This document shows positions 6,402-12,322 of a DNA stretch of 12,322 bases, one piece after another. Each line of letters begins with the position of its first letter. The stretch's first letter is position 1. The notes under the pieces were generated by a model that was not told the DNA's origin, did not search any database, and was given only the letters and a program-made list of their open reading frames with translations. A program made the position numbers and the translations under genes. The stretch is from M50B91 sp964526665 (GTDB lineage: Bacteria > Patescibacteriota > Gracilibacteria > UBA4473). The stretch lies in NCBI GenBank assembly GCA_964526665.1, contig CAZGJL010000024.1:1-12322 (forward strand). The letters run 5' to 3'.

Positions 6402-6444
6402 AATATACTAATTAATCAATAAACGATAAAACAGTATGTGTCAA
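6402..6444 (-). promoter_or_regulatory. Putative promoter of the hypothetical gene at 5715-6389
   Basis: On the minus strand TTGACA occurs at 6439-6444, with TATTGA at a 17-base spacer (6416-6421). A TATATT nearer the gene, 12 bases before the ATG, is an alternative -10. Which box is used is unclear. Confidence 0.35.
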
Positions 6445-6494
6445 TATCTATTCTTTTGCACTCAAAAAAGGATCAATAATACGTTTTATAAAAA

Positions 6495-6584
6495 TGGCGG
6501 AGAGAACGGGATTTGAACCCGTGGTACGATTGCTCGTACACACGCTTTCCAAGCGTGCGCGTTAGACCACTCCGCCACCTCTCC
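6495..6584 (-). tRNA. tRNA-Ser (GGA)
   Basis: A 90-base class II tRNA on the minus strand. The acceptor stem GGAGAGG pairs with TCTCTCC (last pair G-U), the discriminator base is G73, and CCA is encoded. The anticodon arm CACGC-TTGGAAA-GCGTG shows anticodon GGA (reads UCC and UCU). The long variable arm (TGTACGAGCAATCGTACC) is the serine identity mark, and the T arm is ACGGG-TTCAAAT-CCCGT. It has its own promoter and is divergent from rpoB. Confidence 0.97.
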
Positions 6585-6595
6585 GCAACGGAGAG

Positions 6596-6623
6596 AGTGT
6601 AGCGAGAAAGATAAGAAGGTCAA
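6596..6623 (-). promoter_or_regulatory. Promoter of tRNA-Ser
   Basis: On the minus strand TTGACC (6618-6623), a 16-base spacer, then TACACT (6596-6601). The predicted transcript starts about 5 bases before the mature tRNA. It stands back to back with the rpoB promoter. Confidence 0.75.
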
Positions 6624-6658
6624 AAAAATTATAATTCTATTTTAGTCTGCACAAAAAC

Positions 6659-6686
6659 TTGACTTCACCCTCTCCATAACTAGAAT
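6659..6686 (+). promoter_or_regulatory. Promoter of rpoB
   Basis: TTGACT (6659-6664), a 16-base spacer and TAGAAT (6681-6686). Predicted transcription start is near 6693, about 104 bases before the rpoB ATG, far from the leaderless pattern of other genes here. Confidence 0.7.
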
Positions 6687-6692
6687 CTCGTC

Positions 6693-6796
6693 GAATTGAA
6701 AACTCTTTCTCTTCGGCATCGGCAGTAAATCTGTGAAAGAGACTGGCTAAGACCCAGTGATTTCGGACGTCTGACCGCCCTTTTTACCCCTTTAAA
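6693..6796 (+). promoter_or_regulatory. Long structured 5' leader of rpoB, possible regulatory RNA
   Basis: The leader can form a hairpin from CTCTTTC (6703-6709) with GAAAGAG (6735-6741), directly followed by a second from ACTGG (6742-6746) with CCAGT (6754-6758). A small CGG/CCG hairpin (6764-6777) then runs into a C/T-rich CCCTTTTTACCCC stretch. No Shine-Dalgarno lies before the ATG. Two tiny GTG-started frames of five codons (6733-6750 and 6757-6774) are present but have no supporting signal. By position it could be an autogenous or attenuating control region; I cannot match it to a known family such as the L10 leader. Confidence 0.45.
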
Positions 6797-9700
6797 ATGG
6801 CGAAAAAAACGTTAAATTTCCCGGCTAAGCTCAAACCTACCCTTGAAAAATCAGGACGGTACTTTTTTTCAGACATCAGTGAAGCATTTCCGTTTCCTGA
6901 TTTGACTGAAGTTCAAACTCGTTCATACAAATGGTTCCTCGAGCAAGGAATCGATGAACTTCTTGAAGAAATTAACCCTATCGTTGATCCGACTGGGAAA
7001 AAATTGAAACTTGAAATTTTGAGTTATGAAATAGAAGATCCAAAACACCCGCTTGATTTTTGTCGTAAAAAAGGAGTTTCTTATGAGTCTATTATTCGTG
7101 CACATGTGGCTTTAACGAATCTTGAAAATGGAGAAATTAAAGAACAGGACGTGTATTTTGGACAAATTCCACAAATTACAAAAGAAGGGTCATTCATTAT
7201 TAATGGTGTTGAACGTGTAATCGTTTCACAAATTGTAAGAAGCCCTGGAATATTTTTCCTTGCTGATAAAAGTGCCCCAGGAAAATTTCAATCAAAAATG
7301 ATTCCAAAACGTGGAGCATGGCTTGAATTAGAAACAGATAAAAAAGGACTTATTTGGGTGAAAGTTGATCGAAAACGAAAAATCCCGGTAACAATGTTCA
7401 TGCGAGCATTTGGATATGATACAAACGAACAAATTCTTGCTGAATTTAAAGATGTTATAAAAGAAGCGAAATTATCTGAGATAGATGATCCAATTTTGAA
7501 AACATTAGAAAAAGATGATTCTGAAAAGCCAGCTGATGCTTGGCAAGGAGTATACCGACGTATTCGTCCAGGAGATTTGGCAACTCCAGAAAATGCTCGT
7601 GCATTTTTGAATGACTTGTTCTTCAATTTCCGAAAATATGATCTCGGACCTATCGCACGACACAAAATTAATCACCGATTCGGATTAAAAACAAAAGATG
7701 ACCACGAAGGTCGTGTTTTCCGATTAGAAGATTTTATTGAAATGGTACGTGGATTGATTCGTGCAAATGCAGGACTTATTGCCAGTGATGATATTGATCA
7801 CCTAGCAAATCGACGTATTCGAGCCGTAGGAGAATTAATTCAAAACAAATTCCGTGTAGGATTACTCCGAACAGAGCGTATTATTCGTGACCGAATGTCT
7901 ATTGTAGATCTTGAGGTTGTGACTCCAACTCAAATTGTAAACTGCCGACCAATTACTGCATCAATGCATGAATTCTTTGCGAGTTCACAATTGTCACAGT
8001 TCATGGATCAAGTAAATCCATTAGCTGCTCTGGAACACAAACGTCGTATCTCTGCGATGGGTCCTGGAGGACTTTCTCGAGAACGAGCGGGATTTGATGT
8101 TCGTGATGTACACCCAAGTCACTACGGACGAATTTGCCCCGTTACAACACCAGAGGGACCAAATATTGGATTGGTATTGCATTTGGCTTCATATGCACGT
8201 GTAAATGATTTTGGATTTATTGAAACTCCATATCGAACAGTTGCTCATACCGTCAAAAATGACGGAAAAACTGCTGTAGGTCGCACAGTAAGTGTAGACA
8301 TAATGGATGGGAAAAAAATTGCTGTAAAAAAAGATACCGAACTTGCAAAAGCAGATGCTGCAAAAATTGCAAAAATTAAAAGTTTGAAACTTGTTCCTGT
8401 ACGAGCTTATATTTCAAATGAAGTCGCATATTATGATGCTGAAGTAGAAAAAATAATGTGTGTGGCTCAAGCAAATACGTTTTTGAAAAAGAATCGCGAA
8501 TTTGCAAATGAACAAATTTCTGCTCGACAAGGGTTTAAGCCAGTAAGTGTTCATGAATCACAAGTGACGCATATAGATGTGTCACCTCAGCAAATTGTGT
8601 CCCTTTCAACGTCATTGATTTCATTCCTTGAACACGATGATAATACTCGTGCTTTGATGGGATCAAACATGCAACGTCAAGCGGTACCTATTATTAAACC
8701 AGCCACGGCACTTATTGGAACAGGAATTGAAGACATTGCTGCTTCTGAACAATGTGTACGTGCACCAGAAAATGGAACTGTGAAATCCGTAGAAGCAACT
8801 CGTTTGGTGTTTATGGGAGAATCTGGAAAAAAATACGATTACACTATTGAGACATTTGTGCGAACAAACCAATCTACCTGTCATCACCAGCGTCCTATTG
8901 TAGAAGCTGGAGATGAGGTAAAAGAAGGATCCCCAATGATTGATGGAACCTCTGTTGATCATGGAGAAATTGCTCTTGGTCAAAACTTACTGGTGTCATA
9001 TCAAACATGGAGTGGGTATAACTATGAGGATGCTATTATTATTTCAGATCGAATCGTACGTGATGGAACGTTCAACTCTATTCATATTGAAGAATACGAT
9101 CTTGATGTTCGTGACACGAAACTTGGTCCCGAAGAACTTACGGCTGATATTCCAAATGTAGCTTCTACTAAATTAACGAATCTAGATGAAAACGGAATCA
9201 TTCGTATTGGAGCAACGGTTCTTGCTGGAGATATTTTGGCAGGAAAAGTAACGCTCAAAGGAGAAACTGAACTTACCGCTGAAGACCGACTTTTACGAGC
9301 CATCTTTGGAGAAAAAGCACATGATGTAAAAGACACATCAATGCGTTTGCCACGTGGTTCTGGAGGAAAAGTTATTGAAGTTGATATATTAGAAAAAGCA
9401 GAAGGAGATGAACTTCCTACGGGAGTTCTCAAACGAATTAAAGTTCGTGTTGCACAGCTCCGTCACTTGGAAGCAGGAGACAAAATGGCTGGACGACATG
9501 GTAATAAAGGAGTGATCTCTCGTGTAGTACCAGCAGAAGATATGCCTTATACAGCGGAAGGTCGCCCCGTAGATATCATCTTGAATCCACTTGGAGTATC
9601 CAGTCGTATGAATATTGGACAGATTCTGGAGACACACCTTGGTATGGCTGCAGAAAAAATGGGGATCAAAATCGCAACTCCAATTTTGAACGGAATCTCA

Positions 9701-10384
9701 AATGATAAAATTCAAGACTTTTTACGAGAAAACGATTTTCCTGAAGATGGAAAACAACAATTATTTGATGGACGTACTGGAGAACCATTTGATCACAAAA
9801 CGGTTGTAGGAATTGTATACATGTTGAAATTGATTCACATGGTGGAAGACAAAATCCACGCTCGTTCAGTAGGACCGTACTCTCTTGTTACACAACAACC
9901 ATTTGGAGGAAAGGCTCAGAATGGAGGACAACGTTTCGGAGAGATGGAGGTATGGGCACTGGAAGCACATGGAGCTGCAAACATACTGCAAGAAATGCTC
10001 ACTATTAAATCTGATGATGTGAAAGGACGTGCTAAGGCCTATGAAGCAATTGTAAAAGGAGAAGAAATTGATGGTGCACATCTACCAGAATCATTCAATG
10101 TGTTGGTAAAAGAACTTCAGTCTCTAGGATTGAAAGTTGACCTTCATACAGAGGAAGGGATTGTTGATCCAGGTGAAAAAACAGATAAAGAAGAACTTGC
10201 TGCTGTTCCAACTGGTGAAGGAGAAAAGATGCTTGCTGAAGCAGAAGGTGTAAAAACTGTTGCCGAGGAAGGCGCCGAAGGAATGTCTATTGAAGGTGAA
10301 GACACCGGAATTGAGGAAGAAATGAGTAGCGAATCAACGCCCACAAAAATGACTGATAAAGAAGATATAAAAGAGACTGAATAA
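6797..10384 (+). CDS. rpoB: DNA-directed RNA polymerase subunit beta
   Basis: The 1195-residue beta subunit forms one jaw of RNA polymerase and part of the active centre. Hallmarks include SFIINGVERVIVSQIVRSPG, the rifampicin pocket at 396-423 (SQLSQFMDQVNP, HKRRISAMGPGG), VTTPEGPNIGL, GYNYEDAIIIS, and the active-site lysines Lys896 and Lys904 in KMAGRHGNKG. Rifampicin-contact residues equal to E. coli Gln513, Asp516, His526 and Ser531 are present (Gln401, Asp404, His414, Ser419), so the pocket looks sensitive; Leu533 is Met421. The conserved C-terminus ends near residue 1117 and is followed by a Glu-rich tail of about 78 residues. Unusually, neither rplJ/rplL upstream nor rpoC downstream is present: a tRNA-Ser diverges upstream and tRNA-Gly follows. 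The ATG has no Shine-Dalgarno; it is chosen because the usual N-terminus (FSDISEAFPFPDLTEVQ) begins soon after. Confidence 0.99.
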   Translation: MAKKTLNFPAKLKPTLEKSGRYFFSDISEAFPFPDLTEVQTRSYKWFLEQGIDELLEEINPIVDPTGKKLKLEILSYEIEDPKHPLDFCRKKGVSYESIIRAHVALTNLENGEIKEQDVYFGQIPQITKEGSFIINGVERVIVSQIVRSPGIFFLADKSAPGKFQSKMIPKRGAWLELETDKKGLIWVKVDRKRKIPVTMFMRAFGYDTNEQILAEFKDVIKEAKLSEIDDPILKTLEKDDSEKPADAWQGVYRRIRPGDLATPENARAFLNDLFFNFRKYDLGPIARHKINHRFGLKTKDDHEGRVFRLEDFIEMVRGLIRANAGLIASDDIDHLANRRIRAVGELIQNKFRVGLLRTERIIRDRMSIVDLEVVTPTQIVNCRPITASMHEFFASSQLSQFMDQVNPLAALEHKRRISAMGPGGLSRERAGFDVRDVHPSHYGRICPVTTPEGPNIGLVLHLASYARVNDFGFIETPYRTVAHTVKNDGKTAVGRTVSVDIMDGKKIAVKKDTELAKADAAKIAKIKSLKLVPVRAYISNEVAYYDAEVEKIMCVAQANTFLKKNREFANEQISARQGFKPVSVHESQVTHIDVSPQQIVSLSTSLISFLEHDDNTRALMGSNMQRQAVPIIKPATALIGTGIEDIAASEQCVRAPENGTVKSVEATRLVFMGESGKKYDYTIETFVRTNQSTCHHQRPIVEAGDEVKEGSPMIDGTSVDHGEIALGQNLLVSYQTWSGYNYEDAIIISDRIVRDGTFNSIHIEEYDLDVRDTKLGPEELTADIPNVASTKLTNLDENGIIRIGATVLAGDILAGKVTLKGETELTAEDRLLRAIFGEKAHDVKDTSMRLPRGSGGKVIEVDILEKAEGDELPTGVLKRIKVRVAQLRHLEAGDKMAGRHGNKGVISRVVPAEDMPYTAEGRPVDIILNPLGVSSRMNIGQILETHLGMAAEKMGIKIATPILNGISNDKIQDFLRENDFPEDGKQQLFDGRTGEPFDHKTVVGIVYMLKLIHMVEDKIHARSVGPYSLVTQQPFGGKAQNGGQRFGEMEVWALEAHGAANILQEMLTIKSDDVKGRAKAYEAIVKGEEIDGAHLPESFNVLVKELQSLGLKVDLHTEEGIVDPGEKTDKEELAAVPTGEGEKMLAEAEGVKTVAEEGAEGMSIEGEDTGIEEEMSSESTPTKMTDKEDIKETE

Positions 10385-10397
10385 TATTGCGTTTTAT

Positions 10398-10424
10398 CGG
10401 GGAGAAGCATTGCGTTTCTCCCTG
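10398..10424 (+). other. Hairpin between rpoB and tRNA-Gly
   Basis: CGGGGAGAA (10398-10406) pairs with TTCTCCCTG (10416-10424), 9 bp with one G-U and a 9-base loop. No T-run follows, so it is not a standard intrinsic terminator. It may be an RNA-processing or 3'-stabilising element separating the rpoB message from the tRNA, since no separate tRNA promoter is evident. Confidence 0.55.
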
Positions 10425-10430
10425 GTCATC

Positions 10431-10505
10431 GCGCGTATAATATAGTGGCTATTATACGGCCTTGCCAAGGCTGAGACACGAGTTCGATTCTCGTTACGCG
10501 CTCCA
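10431..10505 (+). tRNA. tRNA-Gly (GCC)
   Basis: A 75-base tRNA. The acceptor stem GCGCGTA pairs perfectly with TACGCGC, the discriminator is T, and CCA is encoded. The anticodon arm CGGCC-TTGCCAA-GGCTG gives anticodon GCC, and the T arm is ACGAG-TTCGATT-CTCGT. The D arm is AT-rich (ATATAGTGGCTATTAT). No good promoter lies between rpoB and the tRNA 46 bases later, so it is probably cut from a longer rpoB transcript. Confidence 0.96.
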
Positions 10506-10547
10506 AGAAAAGACAGATGTACCCAACGGGTATAGCCGTTTTTTCTT
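10505..10547 (+). terminator. Likely terminator after tRNA-Gly
   Basis: AACGG (10525-10529) pairs with CCGTT (10536-10540) around GTATAG, and the T-run continues to 10544. AAGAAAA (10505-10511) can also pair with TTTTCTT (10541-10547) to close an outer stem. A competing stem, TACCC (10520-10524) with GGGTA (10528-10532), overlaps it. The core stem is short, so termination strength is uncertain. Confidence 0.6.
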
Positions 10548-10548
10548 C

Positions 10549-10584
10549 TAGTTCCATAGGGACTAAATTGAACTCGACGAGTTC
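10549..10584. repeat. Two adjacent inverted repeats (hairpins) downstream of tRNA-Gly
   Basis: TAGTTCC (10549-10555) pairs with GGGACTA (10559-10565) over an ATA loop, 7 bp with one G-U. Four bases later GAACTCG (10570-10576) pairs with CGAGTTC (10578-10584), a perfect 7-bp repeat with a single central base; as RNA the innermost pairs would open. Either may help end the convergent minus-strand transcript, or belong to a small structured element. Confidence 0.5.
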
Positions 10585-10590
10585 GACGAA

Positions 10591-10626
10591 GCTGAGCAAA
10601 GCGAAGATTCTCGTTATGCACTCCAA
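10591..10626 (+). pseudogene. Degenerate copy of the 3' part of tRNA-Gly
   Basis: Bases 10606-10626 repeat 10486-10506 at a distance of exactly 120, with 19 of 21 positions identical; the two changes are C to T and G to A, both in the acceptor stem. The match extends more loosely leftwards, with GCTGAG at 10591-10596 corresponding to 10470-10475. It covers T-loop to CCA only; no acceptor 5' strand, D arm or anticodon arm is recognisable. It is a decayed tandem tRNA or an integration-type scar, and ends just before the stop codon of the convergent gene. Confidence 0.68.
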
Positions 10627-10631
10627 ACACC

Positions 10632-12242
10632 TTAATCAAACTCCGTCCTCAGCTCTATCCGATGTAACGCTTCAGGAATTGTTTTGTGCCAGGTTGGGAA
10701 AATTTCAATATCAATAACTCTTTCGATCTCTGGCTGATTTACTAATAACGCTCGCACTTCTGCTACTGTTTTTTGTGATATTTCTTTTTGCAAAGCCTGT
10801 TTCCAGGCTAAATTCTGCGGTGAAGACGAATTAAAATCCAGACTCCTGACTCCTACCATTTTCACGGATAATTTTACCCATCTATTTTCTTCAAATTGTG
10901 AAGCATCTAGTACACGATACTCTGCAGAATGATTATCAATTTCTAATAATCGCTGGCGATCATCAAGTGTTGATTCTAACTTCTCGAGAACAAATTGTTC
11001 TACCTTTGATTCAGAAAACACAATCCCTGATAAACGCATTTTCCCCGACACGGGAACGGTTTGCATCTCTGTTCCAATTAAATCTTTTGGAAATACGTAA
11101 TCAGAAAATTCAACCTGAACTAATGACGAGTCATCCAATAATACTTGTTTTTCTTTTTCTCTTTGAGAACGCCGGGACACTTCTTCTGTTAATTCTTTTA
11201 GAGCTCTTTCTTGAAACCTTTTTTTCAAAAACTCTTCGGCCAATTCTTCGTCTTCTTTGGTTACAAAAAAATGAGTCAGTGTTGATCCTCCCACAAGCGG
11301 CCCCCTATTTGTTCTTCCGTACCAATATTCGCGTGAAATAGGTGGTAATGCTGCAAACTGTAAGTCTGTTCCCGCATCTAAGTTCCCGCGAAACCCAACC
11401 GGATTCCCATCTGAATCAAAGGGATCAGCAACTATTTCTACCTCTAATTCCCCAGGAATATCATTTGCACGCTGAGGTACAGTAATATCATTAGCAAACC
11501 TAAAAATTATTCCATCTGGAGATTCAAAACGAGAAGGGATAAAAAATTTATCACGCGTATTTTCATTAAAAATTGTTATTTTCCCATGTGCGTTTTCAAT
11601 ATCATATTCACGTCCTGTTGTTTGAAATAGCTCACTTCCCTCTTGATTATTTTCCACAAAAATACCTTGAACTTGTGGCAAATCAACATTAATAACCGGT
11701 AATAGTGCGTCAGGAAGTAATACAATAATGTTTTGCACAATTGGCACTGCCTCAATACGTGGTTTTACAGTAATAATCGCACGCGGACGCAACCAAAACG
11801 CCACTGCTCCAATAAGAAATAATACAATCACTGCTATAAAAAAAATCTGACTTCTTTTTATAGAAAATGTCGAAGTTTTGGGAACATTTTTAGACGTAAA
11901 TTCTGGCATTTCTACTTTTGGCACAGATACAGGTATTTTTTTTCCATGCAAAACTTCTGATACTGTTAATTCTGAAATATCTGCCGAATCCTCTGAACAT
12001 GTTGCAACTGTTGCCAATCCAAGGTGTGCAACAAAATCTCGTACAAACTTTTGAGGAATCACAAAAATGATATTTTTCTTTGATACACTTGCGACTAATT
12101 TCTTCAGTAATGTTGCATCGGTTGCCATCCCCCACTGTCTTGGACAAATTAATAAAATCTGTTCCGCTTCTACCTGTTGAAGGGCTTCAAATACATCAGC
12201 AATTCGATCCTCTGTGTCAATACGAAGCTTGATACATTTCAT
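10632..12242 (-). CDS. Single-pass membrane protein of the CPR 'baseplate J-like' type
   Basis: A 536-residue protein. Residues 1 to about 95 look like a small alpha/beta (Rossmann-like) domain: IADVFEALQQVEAEQILLIC, then LLKKLVASVSKKNIIFVIPQ. A linker leads to one membrane helix at about 132-151 (IFFIAVIVLFLIGAVAFWL) with no cleavable signal. A beta-rich outer domain follows, with GKITIFNENTRDKFFIPSRF, SPDGIIFRFANDITVP and GSTLTHFFVTKEDEELAEEF; this matches my memory of proteins common in Patescibacteria that are labelled 'baseplate J/gp47-like'. The rest is helical and charged, then mixed. Function is unknown; the phage label reflects weak similarity and nothing phage-like lies nearby. It is transcribed alone in this window, convergent with rpoB/tRNA-Gly. 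ATG 12242 is supported by a -10 box 7 bases before it. Confidence 0.75.
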   Translation of the reverse strand: MKCIKLRIDTEDRIADVFEALQQVEAEQILLICPRQWGMATDATLLKKLVASVSKKNIIFVIPQKFVRDFVAHLGLATVATCSEDSADISELTVSEVLHGKKIPVSVPKVEMPEFTSKNVPKTSTFSIKRSQIFFIAVIVLFLIGAVAFWLRPRAIITVKPRIEAVPIVQNIIVLLPDALLPVINVDLPQVQGIFVENNQEGSELFQTTGREYDIENAHGKITIFNENTRDKFFIPSRFESPDGIIFRFANDITVPQRANDIPGELEVEIVADPFDSDGNPVGFRGNLDAGTDLQFAALPPISREYWYGRTNRGPLVGGSTLTHFFVTKEDEELAEEFLKKRFQERALKELTEEVSRRSQREKEKQVLLDDSSLVQVEFSDYVFPKDLIGTEMQTVPVSGKMRLSGIVFSESKVEQFVLEKLESTLDDRQRLLEIDNHSAEYRVLDASQFEENRWVKLSVKMVGVRSLDFNSSSPQNLAWKQALQKEISQKTVAEVRALLVNQPEIERVIDIEIFPTWHKTIPEALHRIELRTEFD

Positions 12243-12249
12243 CGTTCAA

Positions 12250-12278
12250 ATTGTAGCGCAGACTTCGTCCCATGAAAA
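12250..12278 (-). promoter_or_regulatory. Leaderless-type promoter of the 536-residue membrane protein gene
   Basis: On the minus strand TTTTCA (12273-12278), a 17-base spacer and TACAAT (12250-12255), which lies 7 bases before the ATG at 12242. Transcription should start at about the start codon. Confidence 0.62.
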
Positions 12279-12322
12279 CTTGATTCTCAAAAAATTTTCC
12301 GTAGAATCTCGACGTTCTTGAA

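Noticed and set aside
10394..10639. Two overlapping minus-strand frames across tRNA-Gly (about 66 and 81 residues).
   Set aside because: They are antisense to the tRNA and include peptide strings (such as RVTRIELVSQPWQG) that are well-known false proteins read from tRNA genes.
10898..11341. A 147-residue plus-strand frame within the membrane protein gene.
   Set aside because: It is antisense to a longer, well-formed gene, has no recognisable domain and a composition typical of a shadow frame.
10632..12242. A prophage baseplate gene.
   Set aside because: No phage structural, packaging or integrase genes are in the window, and the N-terminal domain plus membrane helix do not fit a baseplate protein.
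1..12322. CRISPR arrays, transposases, toxin-antitoxin pairs or defence genes.
   Set aside because: No regularly spaced repeats, transposase motifs or such gene pairs were seen on either strand.

Overview
This AT-rich 12.3 kb window looks chromosomal and bacterial. I infer a member of the Candidate Phyla Radiation (Patescibacteria), perhaps near Peregrinibacteria/Gracilibacteria. The reasons are a phosphoketolase plus a shortened acetate kinase, a membrane protein of the kind often labelled 'baseplate J-like' in these genomes, an SLH-S41 protease, near-absence of Shine-Dalgarno sequences, and several genes whose -10 box lies only 7-8 nt before the start codon (leaderless mRNAs). UGA acts as a stop (ackA and infC end with it), so this is not the UGA=Gly code of Gracilibacteria. 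The lineage is inference; I could run no search.

Layout. Positions 1-1973: the 3' end of phosphoketolase (xfp) with its terminator, a small FMN-type split-barrel protein, and a compact acetate kinase (ackA). Xfp makes acetyl-phosphate and AckA converts it to acetate plus ATP, so the two form an energy-yielding pair. Positions 1970-3210: the infC-rpmI-rplT translation operon, driven by a strong promoter whose -35 box overlaps the ackA stop codon. infC most likely starts at a rare AUU codon upstream of its first GUG. Positions 3209-5177: a secreted SLH-PDZ-S41 C-terminal-processing protease, ending at a bidirectional terminator shared with the convergent gene. Positions 5193-6421 (minus): an FKBP-type peptidyl-prolyl isomerase lipoprotein and, upstream of it, an orphan 224-residue protein.

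Positions 6495-6796: tRNA-Ser(GGA) on the minus strand and rpoB on the plus strand diverge from back-to-back promoters. The rpoB mRNA has a roughly 100-nt structured leader without an SD. Positions 6797-10505: rpoB, with an acidic C-terminal tail, followed 46 nt later by tRNA-Gly(GCC). Neither rplJ/rplL nor rpoC flanks rpoB, which is unusual. Positions 10506-10631: a run of hairpins and a second, degenerate copy of the 3' part of the tRNA-Gly gene. Positions 10632-12242 (minus): the large single-pass membrane protein, again with a leaderless-type promoter.

The most notable signals are the recurrent leaderless promoter architecture, the AUU start of infC, the detached rpoB with its structured leader, and the tRNA-Gly 3' duplication with its hairpin cluster.
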